Positions 37,633-48,294 are shown, counted from the first letter of the stretch. The stretch: 56,488 nucleotides of DNA from Cohaesibacter sp. (GCA_025800145.1 JAOXSH010000121.1:1-56488); one strand, 5' to 3'. The notes: generated by a model from the letters alone, not told the origin. Program-made: numbers and translations.

Positions 37633-39951
37633 ATGTCTGACAACCGGCCAGAAAAGAGCGAACTTGATGAAGCCGCCTGTTTTTACCATTCCTATCCTCA
37701 ACCGGGGAAGCTGGAAATAGCGGCGACCAAGCCTCTGGGCAATCAGCGCGATTTGGCTTTGGCCTATAGTCCGGGGGTTGCGGCTCCCTGTGTTGATATT
37801 GCCAACGATCCGGGTAAGGCATTCGATTATACAGCAAGGGGTAATCTGGTCGCCGTCGTCTCCAATGGCACAGCTGTGCTTGGTTTGGGGCCGATTGGAC
37901 CTTTGGCCTCCAAGCCCGTGATGGAAGGAAAGGCGGTTCTTTTCAAAAAATTTGCCGGTGTCGATGTGTTTGATATCGAGGTGGACGAGACCGGGATTGA
38001 TAAATTTGTCGATGTGGTTGCCGCTTTGGAGCCAACCTTTGGCGGGATCAATCTGGAAGATATCAAGGCACCGGAATGTTTTGAGATTGAGCGCAAATGC
38101 CGTGAGCGCATGGATATTCCTGTCTTTCACGATGACCAGCATGGCACCGCGATTATTGTTGGTGCGGCTGCGCTCAATGGTATGGAACATGCGGGCAAAT
38201 CGCTTGAAAATGCCAAAATTGTGGCGTCAGGTGCGGGTGCAGCAGCTCTGGCCTGTTTGAATTTGCTGGTCTCGCTTGGTGCGAAGCGTGAGAATATCTG
38301 GGTAACCGATATTGACGGCCTTGTTTATGAAGGCCGTGAGCAAATGGACGAATGGAAGGGTGTTTTTGCCCAGAACACAGATTTGCGCACATTGGATGAT
38401 GTGATTGGAGGGGCCGATATCTTCCTCGGCCTGTCTGCTGGCGGTGTTTTAAAGCCGCAAATGGTTGAGCGGATGGCAAAAAACCCGCTGATCATGGCTT
38501 TGGCCAATCCCAATCCCGAAATTTTGCCAGAAGAGGCGATGAAGGTGCGCCCGGATGCGATGTTGTGCACCGGGCGGTCTGATTATCCCAATCAGGTCAA
38601 TAATGTGCTGTGCTTTCCTTACATTTTCCGTGGGGCGCTGGATGTGGAAGCGACCACCATTAATGAGGAAATGAAACATGCCGTGGTCAAAGCCATTGCC
38701 GGTTTGGCACGGGAGGAAATTTCCGATGTTGCGGCACAGGCGGCAGACGGCAAATTGCATCCCTTTGGACCAAATTATCTGATTCCAACCCCCTTTGATC
38801 CGCGTCTCATTTTGCGTATTGCGCCGGCTGTTGCCAAAGCTGCGATGGATACAGGCGTTGCCAAGCGCCCGATTGAGGATTTTGAAGCCTATCAGGAGCG
38901 TTTGCGCCGTTTTGTCTTCCGCTCTGGTTTGATCATGAAAAATATGGTTGCCAAGGCGAGAAGCAATCCCAAACGGGTGGTTTATGCCGATGGCGAAGAT
39001 GAACGGGTGCTGCGAGCAGCGCAAATTGCGCTGGAGGATGGTCTAGCACAGCCAATTCTGATTGGGCGGCCTGATGTGATGCGGACGCGGGCCGAGCGCT
39101 TTGGCTTGAAATTCCGGCCCGGTGATGATTGCGAAATTATCAATCCGCAAGACGATCCGCGCTATCGTCAATATGTGGATGAATATCTTGATTGTGTTGG
39201 TCGCAAAGGGGTGAACCCGCAAGGTGCGGCCACGGTTGTGCGGGTCAATACCACGGTGATTGCGGCCCTGACGGTCAAGCGCGGTGATGCAGATGCCATG
39301 ATTACCGGGCTGGATGGTCGCTTTCGCAAACATTTGCGCGAGGTGACAGATATTCTTGGTCTTGCGGATGATATGCATGATTATTCCGCCCTTTCGCTTT
39401 TGATCAATTCCAAGGGGGCCTATTTCCTCACCGATACCTATGTCAGTGAAGATCCAACTGCGCTGGATATTGCCGAGACAACAATCCGGGCCGCCGAGCA
39501 TATTCGCCGCTTTGGCATTCGGCCCAAGGTTGCTTTGCTGTCTGCCTCCAATTTTGGCTCTCGTGAGTTTGAGTCATCTGCAAAAATGCGTGAGGCTGTT
39601 AATCTGATTTGGGAAATGGCGCCGGATCTTGAAGTGGATGGTGAGATGCATGGCGATGTGGCCTTGTCGGCGATCATGCGCAATCGTGTGATGCCAAAAT
39701 CCAAGCTGTCAGGCGAGGCCAATCTGCTGGTCTTTCCCAATCTGGATTCGGCCAATATCGCGCTGAATTTGATGAAAGTGATGACCGATGCCTTGCATGT
39801 GGGGCCAATTCTGATGGGGGCTTCAAAACCGGCTCATATTCTCACCCCATCTGTCACATCAAGGGGAGTGGTCAATATGACGGCCTTGGCAAGTGTGGAT
39901 GCGCAAAGTCATCAGAGAAAGCTTGAAAAATCTGAAGATGCCGCTGAATAA
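37633..39951 (+). CDS. Malic enzyme, MaeB type with PTA-like C-terminal domain
   Basis: Oxidative decarboxylation of malate to pyruvate with NAD(P)+. The 772-aa protein is of the long bacterial type. N-terminal malic domain: [32 protein letters not shown], catalytic-site region [10 protein letters not shown], nucleotide loop [13 protein letters not shown] and LANPNPEI. From about residue 440 comes a phosphotransacetylase-like domain ([31 protein letters not shown]), regulatory rather than catalytic in known members. Rhizobia have two paralogues (Dme, NAD; Tme, NADP); I cannot tell which. RBS AAAGGAG precedes the ATG. Confidence 0.93.
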   Translation: MSDNRPEKSELDEAACFYHSYPQPGKLEIAATKPLGNQRDLALAYSPGVAAPCVDIANDPGKAFDYTARGNLVAVVSNGTAVLGLGPIGPLASKPVMEGKAVLFKKFAGVDVFDIEVDETGIDKFVDVVAALEPTFGGINLEDIKAPECFEIERKCRERMDIPVFHDDQHGTAIIVGAAALNGMEHAGKSLENAKIVASGAGAAALACLNLLVSLGAKRENIWVTDIDGLVYEGREQMDEWKGVFAQNTDLRTLDDVIGGADIFLGLSAGGVLKPQMVERMAKNPLIMALANPNPEILPEEAMKVRPDAMLCTGRSDYPNQVNNVLCFPYIFRGALDVEATTINEEMKHAVVKAIAGLAREEISDVAAQAADGKLHPFGPNYLIPTPFDPRLILRIAPAVAKAAMDTGVAKRPIEDFEAYQERLRRFVFRSGLIMKNMVAKARSNPKRVVYADGEDERVLRAAQIALEDGLAQPILIGRPDVMRTRAERFGLKFRPGDDCEIINPQDDPRYRQYVDEYLDCVGRKGVNPQGAATVVRVNTTVIAALTVKRGDADAMITGLDGRFRKHLREVTDILGLADDMHDYSALSLLINSKGAYFLTDTYVSEDPTALDIAETTIRAAEHIRRFGIRPKVALLSASNFGSREFESSAKMREAVNLIWEMAPDLEVDGEMHGDVALSAIMRNRVMPKSKLSGEANLLVFPNLDSANIALNLMKVMTDALHVGPILMGASKPAHILTPSVTSRGVVNMTALASVDAQSHQRKLEKSEDAAE

Positions 39952-39957
39952 AGAATA

Positions 39958-39975
39958 ATACCAACAGTATAAAAG
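39958..39975. repeat. Possible end remnant of the inverted-repeat family
   Basis: ATACCAACAGTATAAAAG matches the left end of the family (ATACCAACGGCATGAAAG) at 15 of 18 positions, 6 bp after the malic enzyme stop. The rest of the element is absent. Confidence 0.45.
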
Positions 39976-40021
39976 GGAGGGGTGATCTTCCCTTTTTCTT
40001 TTCACTTTGTGAGGAGAGCTT

Positions 40022-40174
40022 ATGAGTCTTGAATTTTTACTGACCTGTTTTTTATCGTGATTACGCCCGGTACTGGTATTATCAAGCCCAACGATTTTTA
40101 CATGGCTGAAACGCAGTTTTGCGACAACCTTTGTGGTGTTGGGCGCACGGCTGGCTGTGGTCGAGCAATCCTGA
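40022..40174 (+). pseudogene. Remnant of a LysE-family exporter gene
   Basis: A ribosome-binding site (GTGAGGAGAG) and ATG 40022 start MSLEFLLTCFLS followed by TGA; with a one-base shift the text reads FIVITPGTGII, the N-terminus typical of LysE exporters. Further on, WLKRSFATTFVVLGARLAVVEQS ending in TGA at 40172-40174 looks like the C-terminus of the same family. About 160 internal codons are gone. The two ends and retained RBS argue for an internally deleted gene rather than chance. Confidence 0.72.
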
Positions 40175-40186
40175 TCTTTTATCAAT

Positions 40187-40220
40187 AAAAAAGGCATTTC
40201 TGGTTCGAGATGCCTTTTTT
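40187..40220. terminator. Bidirectional terminator
   Basis: AAAAAAGGCAT pairs with ATGCCTTTTTT around a 12-nt loop. It lies 13 nt after the LysE remnant (+) and 18 nt after the end of amn (-) and has T-runs on both strands. Confidence 0.85.
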
Positions 40221-40238
40221 CTTTCACGTGAAATGAAA

Positions 40239-41726
40239 TTACTGGAACGCTGTTTCGGTAAAGCTGCGTAACTTTCGTGAATGCAGGCGTTCTACAGGCA
40301 TTTTGCGCAGATTTTCCATTGTCTGGATGCCGATTTTCAAATGTTGCTTGACTTGTTGCGTATAAAACTCGCTGGCCATGCCGGGCAGTTTTAGCTCTCC
40401 ATGCAAAGGCTTATCGGAAATGCACAGCAGGGTGCCATATGGGACGCGGAAGCGAAAACCGTTGGCGGCAATGGTTGCGCTTTCCATATCCAGTCCAATG
40501 GCACGCGATTGGGATAGGCGCTCTACTGGCTCTTGATGATCGCGCAGCTCCCAGTTTCTATTGTCGATGGTTGCAACGGTTCCGGTGCGCATGATGCGCT
40601 TTAAATCATAGCCTGACAATCCTGTGACATTTTCTACGGCTTGCTCAAGGGCCACTTGCACCTCTGCAAGAGGGGGGATTGGCACCCATGTGGGAAGGTC
40701 GGCGTCCAGAACATGATCCTCACGCACATAGCCATGGGCGAGAACATAATCGCCCAAGCGTTGCGTGTTGCGAAGGCCTGCGCAATGGCCAAGCATCAGC
40801 CAGGCATGGGGGCGCAGGACTGCAATATGATCGGTGATGGTTTTGGCATTGGAAGGGCCGACGCCAATATTGACCAAGGTGATGCCGGAATGCCCATTTC
40901 GTTTCAAATGATATGCTGGCATTTGTGGTAGGCGTGGGGGTGTTTTGCCTTGTGAGGGGGCGCTGTGTCCGCGTTCTGTCACCTGATTGCCAATTTCGAC
41001 AAAGGCGTCATAGGGGCTGTCAGGATTGGCTATTTCCTTTTTGGCCCAATCGATGAATTCGTCAACATAGAATTGGTAATTGGTAAAGAGGACGAAATTC
41101 TGGAAATGCTCCGGTTTTGTTGCGGTATAATGTGCCAGGCGATGCAGGGAATAGTCAATACGCGGTGCCGTGAAGGGGGCTAGCGGCAGTGTTTCATTTG
41201 AATTGAAATGTCTTGTTCCATTGACAATTGCATCATCTGTAATGGCAAGATCCGGCACGTCGAAAATATCGCGCAATGGACGCTCCCACGTTTCGGGCAG
41301 GGCACCTTGTACATTCATACCGTGAGGCCAGGCAAAATGCACCGGGATTGGCGTTTGCGATGGGCCGACTTCGATGCCGACTTTGTGATTCTTGATCAGC
41401 AATTCAATTTGCGTTTTCAAATAGTGGCGGAACAAGTCCGGCCGCGTAATTGTCGTACAATAATCGCCTGGTCCAGGTGTATGGCCAAAAGACAAGCGGC
41501 TATCAATATGCGCGTGGGTTGTGGTTTGCAGTCGAATTTCAGGATAGGTGGCGCGATAACGGCCCGTTTGCGGCATATCGCCATTGGCAACCCGGCAAAA
41601 GGCATCCTGTAGAAATTGCGTATGTCTGTCATAAATTGCAACCAACCGCTCAATAGCGGCTTCTGCATCATTAAAAATTTCGTGCTGATAACGCTCAGGG
41701 GAATGAATGGAAAAGGTATTGGTCAT
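40239..41726 (-). CDS. amn: AMP nucleosidase
   Basis: Hydrolyses AMP to adenine and ribose 5-phosphate, balancing the adenylate pool. The 495-aa protein has an N-terminal regulatory domain (GRYRATYPEIRLQTTTHAHIDSRLSFG) and a C-terminal nucleoside-phosphorylase-like catalytic domain (NIGVGPSNAKTITDHIAVLRPHAWLMLGHCAGLR, GLDMESATIAANGFRFRVPYGTLLCISD). Length and motifs match E. coli Amn. It stands alone; the 309-bp gap upstream contains a repeat-end remnant. Confidence 0.95.
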   Translation of the reverse strand: MTNTFSIHSPERYQHEIFNDAEAAIERLVAIYDRHTQFLQDAFCRVANGDMPQTGRYRATYPEIRLQTTTHAHIDSRLSFGHTPGPGDYCTTITRPDLFRHYLKTQIELLIKNHKVGIEVGPSQTPIPVHFAWPHGMNVQGALPETWERPLRDIFDVPDLAITDDAIVNGTRHFNSNETLPLAPFTAPRIDYSLHRLAHYTATKPEHFQNFVLFTNYQFYVDEFIDWAKKEIANPDSPYDAFVEIGNQVTERGHSAPSQGKTPPRLPQMPAYHLKRNGHSGITLVNIGVGPSNAKTITDHIAVLRPHAWLMLGHCAGLRNTQRLGDYVLAHGYVREDHVLDADLPTWVPIPPLAEVQVALEQAVENVTGLSGYDLKRIMRTGTVATIDNRNWELRDHQEPVERLSQSRAIGLDMESATIAANGFRFRVPYGTLLCISDKPLHGELKLPGMASEFYTQQVKQHLKIGIQTMENLRKMPVERLHSRKLRSFTETAFQ

Positions 41727-42035
41727 TTGTTGTTATTCTCCTTTTCCTCTGAATGTCTGACGGCTTTTGCCCCTATGGTCAAGCAAAAATAAGACTTTCG
41801 TCCTATTTCTGCTCTGCTCAATATTGAGGGCCTTGTATCTGTCCTGACTTTCTTTTTGCGGCCATTTATGCCGTTGGTATTATTACGGAGGGCGCTCTTT
41901 TGGTTGGTTTTCTGATGTTTTTGCTGACTTTGCCAAGATGTTTCAATTTGTTAAGATAGTTATGGCCTAATAAAATCTGTGCTGACTTGTTGTGTGGTGC
42001 GGGTGGTATGAGTTTATTTTATGAGAGAGGCTAAT
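41727..42035. other. Intergenic region amn / small secreted gene
   Basis: About 309 bp between divergent genes. Apart from ATGCCGTTGGTAT at 41868-41880, which equals the terminal 13 bases of the inverted-repeat family, nothing is recognisable. Promoters for both flanking genes should lie here. Confidence 0.5.
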
Positions 42036-42383
42036 ATGGTGTCCAAGATATCTACGAATAGATTTCTCTTGAGTGCATGTGCTTTTGCTTTTCTTATGAT
42101 TGGCAAAATACCAAATGCAGATGCTGCCTGTTTGTTCAATCAGTCTGGCAAAACCGTTTATGCGCAAGTGGTTGCCAACCAAAGCGGTCATATGAAAGTG
42201 GGTAACCTGATTGTTGGAGCTGCTTTTTGTGTGCCAGTCTCCAAAGGTAACAAAGCGACCGTCAAGGTTACTCCTTATGCGGGCTCTAGAATGGGCTGCA
42301 AGACCGAGATTGTCGGCGATGAGGAAATGGAGCTGGTGAGGATCGGCACCATGAACAATTGCACCTTTGTTCCTGCCCGGTGA
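42036..42383 (+). CDS. Small secreted protein with four cysteines, unknown function
   Basis: From ATG 42036 (GAGAGG upstream; another ATG lies at 42021) this gives 115 aa: a signal peptide (LLSACAFAFLMIGKIPNADA) and a mature domain of about 85 residues. The mature part starts ACLFNQSGKTVYAQVVANQSG and contains four Cys, two of them as FCVP and GCKTE, which probably form two disulfides. It is beta-rich, ending NNCTFVPAR. No family recognised. A terminator follows 28 bp later. Confidence 0.72.
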   Translation: MVSKISTNRFLLSACAFAFLMIGKIPNADAACLFNQSGKTVYAQVVANQSGHMKVGNLIVGAAFCVPVSKGNKATVKVTPYAGSRMGCKTEIVGDEEMELVRIGTMNNCTFVPAR

Positions 42384-42411
42384 TTCGTGCTTTTCTTTTG
42401 ATCTGAAACGC

Positions 42412-42447
42412 AAAAACCCCACCAGATTGAGCTCTGATGGGGTTTTG
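42412..42447. terminator. Bidirectional terminator small gene / nrdJ
   Basis: AAAAACCCCACCAGA pairs with TCTGATGGGGTTTTG (one mismatch) and is followed by TTTTTT on the plus strand and by TTTTTG on the minus strand. It serves the small secreted gene and the convergent nrdJ. Confidence 0.83.
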
Positions 42448-42472
42448 TTTTTTGCTGCTCAGGCCTTTCAGC

Positions 42473-45400
42473 TCATGAACAGCCAGAGGTTGACCCACAT
42501 GTGTCGCATTTCAGGCAGGTGCCATTGCGCACCATAGTGAAATTGCCGCACTCTGCGCAATTTTCGCCTTCATAGCCTTTCATACGAGCAAGTGCAATTT
42601 GATCGGCCTTGCTTGGCTCTGCCTTGCCAACAGCCGGGCTCTTGGCTGGTGCAACCTGACTGCCGGGCTTGAGCATGGTGGCTGTTTTGGATGGCATCGA
42701 GGCGACCGGTGCACTGACACTTGCCTGTGCCGCTGGCTCCGAGGCATGTGTGCTTTCTGTTCCATCAAGCAGTTTGAAGCGTTCGGTTTTGCCGCGCAAC
42801 AAGCCTTTTGAAATTGGCACGGTTGCCTTGCCCTCATTGGAGCCAGCACCAGTTGCTGTCGAGGCAATATCTTCCGGGCTGACATGGGCCAGATCATGAC
42901 GATCCAGATAAGACACAGCCAATTCGCGGAAGACATAATCCAGAATGGAAGTGGCATTCTTGATTGCTTCATTGCCTTGGACCATGCCCGCTGGTTCAAA
43001 CCGGGTGAAGGTAAAGGCATCGACATATTCTTCAAGCGGCACGCCATATTGCAGGCCAAGAGAAATTGCGATGGCAAAATTGTTCATCAATGAGCGGAAG
43101 GCGGCACCTTCTTTATGCATGTCGATGAAAATTTCACCAATGGAGCCATCGTCATATTCGCCGGTACGCAGATAAACCTTGTGACCGCCGACAGTTGCCT
43201 TTTGCGTATAACCTTTGCGACGGTGTGGGAGTTTTTCCCGCTCACGTATCCTGCGTTCGATGATACGCTCGACGATTTTTTCCGTTACAATGGTTGCGCG
43301 CTCGGCAACAGGGGCAGCACTTGCGGCAATGGCTTCCGCTGCCTCTTCCGCTTCATCCTCATCATCATCCAGCAACTGGCTGTTCAAGGGCTGGGAAAGC
43401 TTAGAGCCGTCACGATAAAGGGCATTGGCTTTCAGGGCCAAACGCCAAGACAGCATATAAGCTTCTTTACAATCCTCAACCGTTGCATCATTTGGCATAT
43501 TGATGGTCTTGGAAATCGCGCCGGAAATGAAAGGCTGGGAGGCTGCCATCATGCGGATATGGCTATCGACAGACAAGAAGCGCTTGCCAAGACGGCCACA
43601 TGGATTGGCACAATCAAAGACGGGCAAATGCTCATCTTTCAAATGCGGCGCACCTTCCAGTGTCATTGCACCACACACATGCACATTGGCGACGTCGACC
43701 TCGTCTTTGGAGAAACCAAGCGCGGCCAGCATATCAAAGCCCGGGTCATTGAGCTGTTCATCATCAAAGCCAAGCGTGTCTTTACAGAACTCTTCACCAA
43801 GGCTCCATTTGTTGAAAGCGAACTTGATGTCAAAAGCGCTGCCAAGGCCTGCTTCCAGAGCGTCGATTTTCTCGTTCGTAAAGCCTTTGCCTTTCAGGGC
43901 ATTATGGCTGATAGCGTTGCAGTCCTTCAAGGAGCCACGGCCAACGGCATAGGCTTCAATATCCTTGATTTGATCTGCATTATAACCCAGCTTTTCAAGC
44001 GATTGAGGCACCGCACGGTTGATGATTTTAAAGTAACCGCCACCCGCAAGCTTTTTAAATTTTACCAGCGCGAAATCCGGTTCAATGCCTGTGGTGTCGC
44101 AATCCATAACCAGACCAATGGTGCCAGTTGGGGCAACAACGGTGGTTTGGGCGTTGCGATAGCCATATTGCTGGCCAAGATCCAGAGCCTTATCCCAAGC
44201 TGCCAAGGCATGATTGATCAGATTTTTATCCGGGCAGGATGCATGATCCAATGGAACCGGGTTCATCTGCAAGCCTTCATAGCCATCTGTATGGCCATAG
44301 GCGGCGCGGCGATGGTTGCGAATGACGCGCAACATATTGTCGGCATTGTCTTCATAGCGTTTGAAGGGGCCAAGTTCTTTTGCCATTTCTGCCGATGTTG
44401 CATAGGAAATACCGGTCATAATGGCGGTGATGGCACCACAGATGGCACGCCCTTCATCACTGTCATATGGAATGCCGCTGGTCATCAGCAAGCCGCCAAT
44501 ATTGGCATAACCCAGACCAAGGGTGCGGTAGAGATAGGAGCGCTCAGCAATTTCCGGGGAGGGGAATTGCGCCATCAGAACTGAAATTTCCAGCACCATG
44601 GTCCATAGGCGTGCAGCATGTTCGAACTGTTCAACATCAAAGCTGCCATCTTTATGACGGAATTGCAGCAAATTCAGCGAAGCAAGGTTACAGGCTGTAT
44701 TGTCTAGGAACATATATTCTGAACAGGGGTTGGATGCGATGATCTCACCATCATTGAGGCAGGTATGCCAGTCATTGATTGTGGTGTGATATTGCAGACC
44801 CGGATCAGCGGAAGCCCAAGCGGCATACCCAATGGATTCCCAAAGATCTTTTGCTTTGACTGTTTTGCGTATATCGCCCTTGATGCGGCCTTTCAGATCC
44901 CAGCCCTTATCTTGCTCTACAGCATTGAGGAAGGCATCTGTAACGCGCACGGAATTGTTGGAATTCTGACCTGCGACTGTCAGATAGGCTCCGCTGTCCC
45001 AATCGGTGTTATATGTTTCAAATTCGAGATCTTTATAGCCCTGTTTGGCAAACTGAATGACGCGGCGAATGTAATTTTCCGGCACATGTGCCTTTTTGGC
45101 AGCGCGAATTTCGCGCTTTAAGGCAGGATTCTTGGCCGGGTCAAAACATTCATCATTGGAGCCTTCGCAATTGACGCAAGCTTTTAAAATGGCTTTGAGA
45201 TGTTTGGAGACGATCTTGGAGCCGGTGACAATCGCGGCGACCTTCTCTTCTTCCTTCACTTTCCATGAGATATATTCTTCAATATCGGGATGGTCGATAT
45301 CCACAACAACCATTTTGGCGGCGCGACGGGTTGTGCCACCGGATTTGATGGCTCCTGCCGCGCGGTCACCGATTTTAAGGAAAGACATGAGGCCTGAGGA

Positions 45401-46150
45401 TTTGCCGCCGCCAGACAACGGCTCGCCTGCCGCCCGCAAGGATGAGAAATTGGTGCCGGTGCCAGAGCCATATTTAAAGAGGCGCGCTTCACGCACCCAC
45501 AAATCCATGATGCCGCCATCATTGACCAGATCATCGCCAATGGACTGGATGAAGCAGGCATGGGGTTGTGGATGCTCATAAGCAGAAGTCGAGCGGGTGA
45601 GGCGGCCGGTTTCAAAATCCACATAATGGTGGCCCTGACTTGGCCCATCAATGCCGTAAGCCCAATGCAGGCCGGTATTGAACCATTGCGGAGAATTGGG
45701 CGCAACGCGCTGGGTACAGAGCATATAGCGCAGCTCGTCAAAGAAAGCACGCGCATCTTCGTCAGTATCGAAATAGCCGCCTTTCCAGCCCCAATAAGTC
45801 CATGTTCCTGCAAGACGGTCAAATACCTGCTGGCAAGACATTTCCGGGCCAAAGCGTTCGTCTTCCGGCAATTTGGCCAGTGCCTTTTCATCTGGTACAG
45901 AGCGCCACAGCCAGGATGGGACAGAATTTTCCTCAACCTTTTTCAGGGCTGCCGGGATGCCAGCTTTGCGGAAATATTTTTGTGCCAGAATATCAGAGGC
46001 AACCTGTGACCAGCTTTTGGGTACATCAATATTTTCCAATTGGAAAACAATGGAGCCATCCGGGTTGCGAATTTCGCTGGTTGCCTTGCGAAATTCAATG
46101 GAGTCATAAGCTGATTTGCCCTTGCTAGTATAGCGCCGCTCTATACGCAT
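42473..46150 (-). CDS. nrdJ: Vitamin B12-dependent (class II) ribonucleotide reductase
   Basis: Makes deoxyribonucleotides with an adenosylcobalamin-generated thiyl radical, independent of oxygen. The 1225-aa protein is of the long bacterial NrdJ type. Core motifs include [56 protein letters not shown] and [27 protein letters not shown]-terminal extension carries the region ...[15 protein letters not shown] and ends with cysteine pairs CAECGNF and [13 protein letters not shown], resembling the zinc-binding or redox-active tail of this family. Paired NrdR-like boxes lie 212-258 bp upstream. Confidence 0.96.
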   Translation of the reverse strand: MRIERRYTSKGKSAYDSIEFRKATSEIRNPDGSIVFQLENIDVPKSWSQVASDILAQKYFRKAGIPAALKKVEENSVPSWLWRSVPDEKALAKLPEDERFGPEMSCQQVFDRLAGTWTYWGWKGGYFDTDEDARAFFDELRYMLCTQRVAPNSPQWFNTGLHWAYGIDGPSQGHHYVDFETGRLTRSTSAYEHPQPHACFIQSIGDDLVNDGGIMDLWVREARLFKYGSGTGTNFSSLRAAGEPLSGGGKSSGLMSFLKIGDRAAGAIKSGGTTRRAAKMVVVDIDHPDIEEYISWKVKEEEKVAAIVTGSKIVSKHLKAILKACVNCEGSNDECFDPAKNPALKREIRAAKKAHVPENYIRRVIQFAKQGYKDLEFETYNTDWDSGAYLTVAGQNSNNSVRVTDAFLNAVEQDKGWDLKGRIKGDIRKTVKAKDLWESIGYAAWASADPGLQYHTTINDWHTCLNDGEIIASNPCSEYMFLDNTACNLASLNLLQFRHKDGSFDVEQFEHAARLWTMVLEISVLMAQFPSPEIAERSYLYRTLGLGYANIGGLLMTSGIPYDSDEGRAICGAITAIMTGISYATSAEMAKELGPFKRYEDNADNMLRVIRNHRRAAYGHTDGYEGLQMNPVPLDHASCPDKNLINHALAAWDKALDLGQQYGYRNAQTTVVAPTGTIGLVMDCDTTGIEPDFALVKFKKLAGGGYFKIINRAVPQSLEKLGYNADQIKDIEAYAVGRGSLKDCNAISHNALKGKGFTNEKIDALEAGLGSAFDIKFAFNKWSLGEEFCKDTLGFDDEQLNDPGFDMLAALGFSKDEVDVANVHVCGAMTLEGAPHLKDEHLPVFDCANPCGRLGKRFLSVDSHIRMMAASQPFISGAISKTINMPNDATVEDCKEAYMLSWRLALKANALYRDGSKLSQPLNSQLLDDDEDEAEEAAEAIAASAAPVAERATIVTEKIVERIIERRIREREKLPHRRKGYTQKATVGGHKVYLRTGEYDDGSIGEIFIDMHKEGAAFRSLMNNFAIAISLGLQYGVPLEEYVDAFTFTRFEPAGMVQGNEAIKNATSILDYVFRELAVSYLDRHDLAHVSPEDIASTATGAGSNEGKATVPISKGLLRGKTERFKLLDGTESTHASEPAAQASVSAPVASMPSKTATMLKPGSQVAPAKSPAVGKAEPSKADQIALARMKGYEGENCAECGNFTMVRNGTCLKCDTCGSTSGCS

Positions 46151-46290
46151 CTTGATCCCTCTATTTGTCCTTGCATGTCAGGCAGAGCCAAAAACTGCCG
46201 TCTCATTTCAGTCACGCTGTTCTGTGCAGATGTCTGGCCTCACAGATATCCGCACACTCTTTGAAAGCCTCAGATGGTTCCTTTGCTTAT

Positions 46291-46318
46291 CGTCTGGGGC
46301 TCATCGTCTGGGGCTCAT
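46291..46318. repeat. 14-bp tandem duplication
   Basis: TCGTCTGGGGCTCA occurs twice back to back in the nrdJ leader region. It is perfect and has no third unit. Confidence 0.7.
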
Positions 46319-46361
46319 TGTTCTGGTTTTGCCCTGTTTTGTCTCATCTTGAGAATGATGA

Positions 46362-46408
46362 AATCTATATATAGCATATAGCCAAATGTCATGCACTATA
46401 TCTTGTTA
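46362..46408. promoter_or_regulatory. Pair of NrdR-like boxes upstream of nrdJ
   Basis: Two candidate NrdR sites: AATCTATATATAGCAT (46362-46377) and GCACTATATCTTGTTA (46393-46408). Both fit the ACAC.ATAT.T.GTGT-type consensus partly, and their centres are 31 bp apart, about three helical turns, which is a known arrangement for NrdR. The sites are 212-258 bp upstream of the nrdJ ATG. Repression of nrdJ by NrdR is inferred. nrdR itself is not in the window. Confidence 0.6.
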
Positions 46409-46884
46409 TCCTCGGTTTGATTTCAGAGAAATTGGCGCATAAAAACCTTTCGCGGCACTTTTCAATTTCACAACAGACAATCTGCCATGGATCGAGCGAG
46501 CCACGCTGTTTCACGCACACAAAATACTGAAATTTCAAAGTGAGGATCGCTGTCAGGCGCACCATCATTTGATTACGAGGCAATTATGGCGATTGAGGGA
46601 GGGGGCGTCAACATCTAGAGGGTGCCTTTCTTTTGTCAATCAAGATCTAGTGTGAATTGGATGGCTGGGGAAATGTGGCAGAAAGGCCGATAATCGGCCT
46701 TTCTGCCTGTGAGAAACGATTCTGCTTCGTTGCGAAAATTCTTGTTAAAATTTGACTCAAATCTGAGGGGTGATTTTGAAGCTGGCTTAAAGCCTCTGTG
46801 CTAATTTGGGTTGATGTGAGAAAAAAGATAATCCTGACAAAGATTTGTCTCTTTGAAAGGCCAATATGAGGCGGTGCGGCAAGT
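46409..46884. other. Gene-free rest of the 734-bp nrdJ upstream gap
   Basis: No credible gene between the NrdR-like boxes and 46885. The most notable element is a perfect hairpin at 46677-46707 (GGCAGAAAGGCCGA, TAA loop, and its inverse), without a T-run on either strand. I find no riboswitch core. The promoter of the response regulator must lie in the last part. Confidence 0.55.
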
Positions 46885-47646
46885 ATGGAACATCATTCTG
46901 CATATGGTTTGGACCTTGATTCGCTCGATATTGTGATCGTGGATGATTCCAGAACTGTTTTGACGATGATTCGATCTATGATATCGAGTTTGAAAGTGGC
47001 GCGGGTGCGTACATTTGATCGTGGAGATTTGGCTTTGCAAGCCATGTTGCATGAGCCGCCCAATGTGATTTTGACCGATTTGGTTATGAGTCCCATGAGC
47101 GGCACACAATTGCTGCATTTGATCCGGCAACAAACCATGGTGCCTCTTTGCTTTGTGCCTGTGATCGTGGTCACAGCCCATGCAACACAGAAGCGGGTGG
47201 CGCAATTGTTTCAATCGGGTGCCCATCACGTTCTGGCCAAGCCCTTATCTGCCGCGATTTTGCAACAAAGACTTGTGTCTCTGCTGTCTGACAGTCGCTT
47301 GATGGATCTTGCTGGGGATCGCTATATCATTTCTGGTATGCGCGAGACCTTGCTTGAGAAGCGCACAAAGATTGCCTCTTTGGAGAAAGTGCGACAATTT
47401 CATGAGCGGATCGTACCGCAAGCCAAAGAGCATCAGAAACAGATTGACGATATTCTCAATCACGAAATTGTCCCGGAACATCTGATCCCCAATTATTATG
47501 GCTCGCGCAGTCAACAGATTGTCTCAAAATTGCATAGGCAGGCCGCAGAGCGGGCCGAGGCGGAAACGGGTGTCTCATCTGTGCGTGTGACTACGGGCAC
47601 TGCGCCGGGGCGCTACGGTCGTATTTCGCGGCGGCGTATGGGCTGA
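46885..47646 (+). CDS. Response regulator receiver protein with unknown output
   Basis: A 253-aa protein with an N-terminal receiver domain (residues about 10-130): acidic pair in IVIVDDSRTVL, phospho-Asp in VILTDLVMSPMSG, conserved Thr in VVTAHATQ, Lys in LAKPLS. The remaining 120 residues are helical and charged (KIASLEKVRQFHERIVPQAKEHQKQIDDIL...), with a basic end (GRYGRISRRRMG). No DNA-binding, GGDEF or kinase domain is visible. The output could be protein-protein binding. No histidine kinase is adjacent. Confidence 0.85.
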   Translation: MEHHSAYGLDLDSLDIVIVDDSRTVLTMIRSMISSLKVARVRTFDRGDLALQAMLHEPPNVILTDLVMSPMSGTQLLHLIRQQTMVPLCFVPVIVVTAHATQKRVAQLFQSGAHHVLAKPLSAAILQQRLVSLLSDSRLMDLAGDRYIISGMRETLLEKRTKIASLEKVRQFHERIVPQAKEHQKQIDDILNHEIVPEHLIPNYYGSRSQQIVSKLHRQAAERAEAETGVSSVRVTTGTAPGRYGRISRRRMG

Positions 47647-47802
47647 TCGGTTTGCCTCGTTTTTTCTGGCTTTAAGTGGTTTTGCCTCTTGTGTATCTGC
47701 CGGAAACTCCTGCAAACATGGGCTTTTTGCCTTTGACAGACTGGACAATAGAGTTATTTTCAGCTCTATTGCACAAGACTGTTAACCGGACCGGTACCGA
47801 CC

Positions 47803-48216
47803 ATGAAAAAATATCTTCTTTTGATCCTGACCTGGTGGGGCAATACGACCATCGGAACCATGTTCCACACATGGCGTCATGGGGTCTATGTTGGCAAAGA
47901 TCAGTTTGGCAATACATATTATAAGCAGGATGTCAGCAACAATGCAGCCTATTCTGCCAGCCGTAAGGGCGAGCGCCGCTGGGTGATTTATGCGAAAGAA
48001 GCCGATGCCAGCGCCATTCCATCCGGTTGGCATGGCTGGATGCATCATCGCACAGACCTTCCTCCAAGTCAGGATGACTATATTCCGCGCGAATGGGAAA
48101 AACAGCATCAGCCCAATATGACAGGCACACCAAAAGCTTATCATCCCGATGGTTCCATTTTGACGCCGGACCGTCGCCCCAATGTGAGTGGCGATTATGA
48201 GGCATGGAGGCCTTAA
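47803..48216 (+). CDS. NADH:ubiquinone oxidoreductase accessory subunit, NDUFA12 family
   Basis: A 137-aa accessory subunit of respiratory complex I, of the type shared by mitochondria and alphaproteobacteria. Hallmarks: WWGNTTIGTMFHTWRHGVYVGKDQFGNTYY near residues 11-40, RRWVIYAKEADASAIPSGWHGWMHHRTDLPP in the middle, and a C-terminal region (PYxAWRP: here DYEAWRP). It leads the stretch NDUFA12-DUF2155-aat-accC-accB typical of rhizobia. An intrinsic terminator follows at 48258. Confidence 0.93.
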   Translation: MKKYLLLILTWWGNTTIGTMFHTWRHGVYVGKDQFGNTYYKQDVSNNAAYSASRKGERRWVIYAKEADASAIPSGWHGWMHHRTDLPPSQDDYIPREWEKQHQPNMTGTPKAYHPDGSILTPDRRPNVSGDYEAWRP

Positions 48217-48257
48217 AAGCTCACCAAGAAAAGCTCATCAAGCGTTATGAAATGTTG

Positions 48258-48290
48258 AACCCGCATACAGATAGACCCTGAATGCGGGTT
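48258..48290 (+). terminator. Terminator after the NDUFA12 gene
   Basis: AACCCGCAT pairs with ATGCGGGTT across a 15-nt loop. The T-run is short (TT then GG) and two more hairpins follow at 48295-48329 and 48337-48368. Confidence 0.6.
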
Positions 48291-48294
48291 TTGG

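Noticed and set aside
39958-41880. Malic-enzyme-side and amn-side repeat ends as a composite 1.9-kb mobile unit
   Set aside because: The two ends face each other, but the left one is degenerate and amn inside is a normal core gene. Two independent remnants are simpler.
46151-46884. Possible cobalamin riboswitch upstream of nrdJ
   Set aside because: A B12-dependent enzyme made me look for one, but no B12-box GCCACTG core or typical fold is visible. GCCACGCTG near 46500 is a weak partial match.
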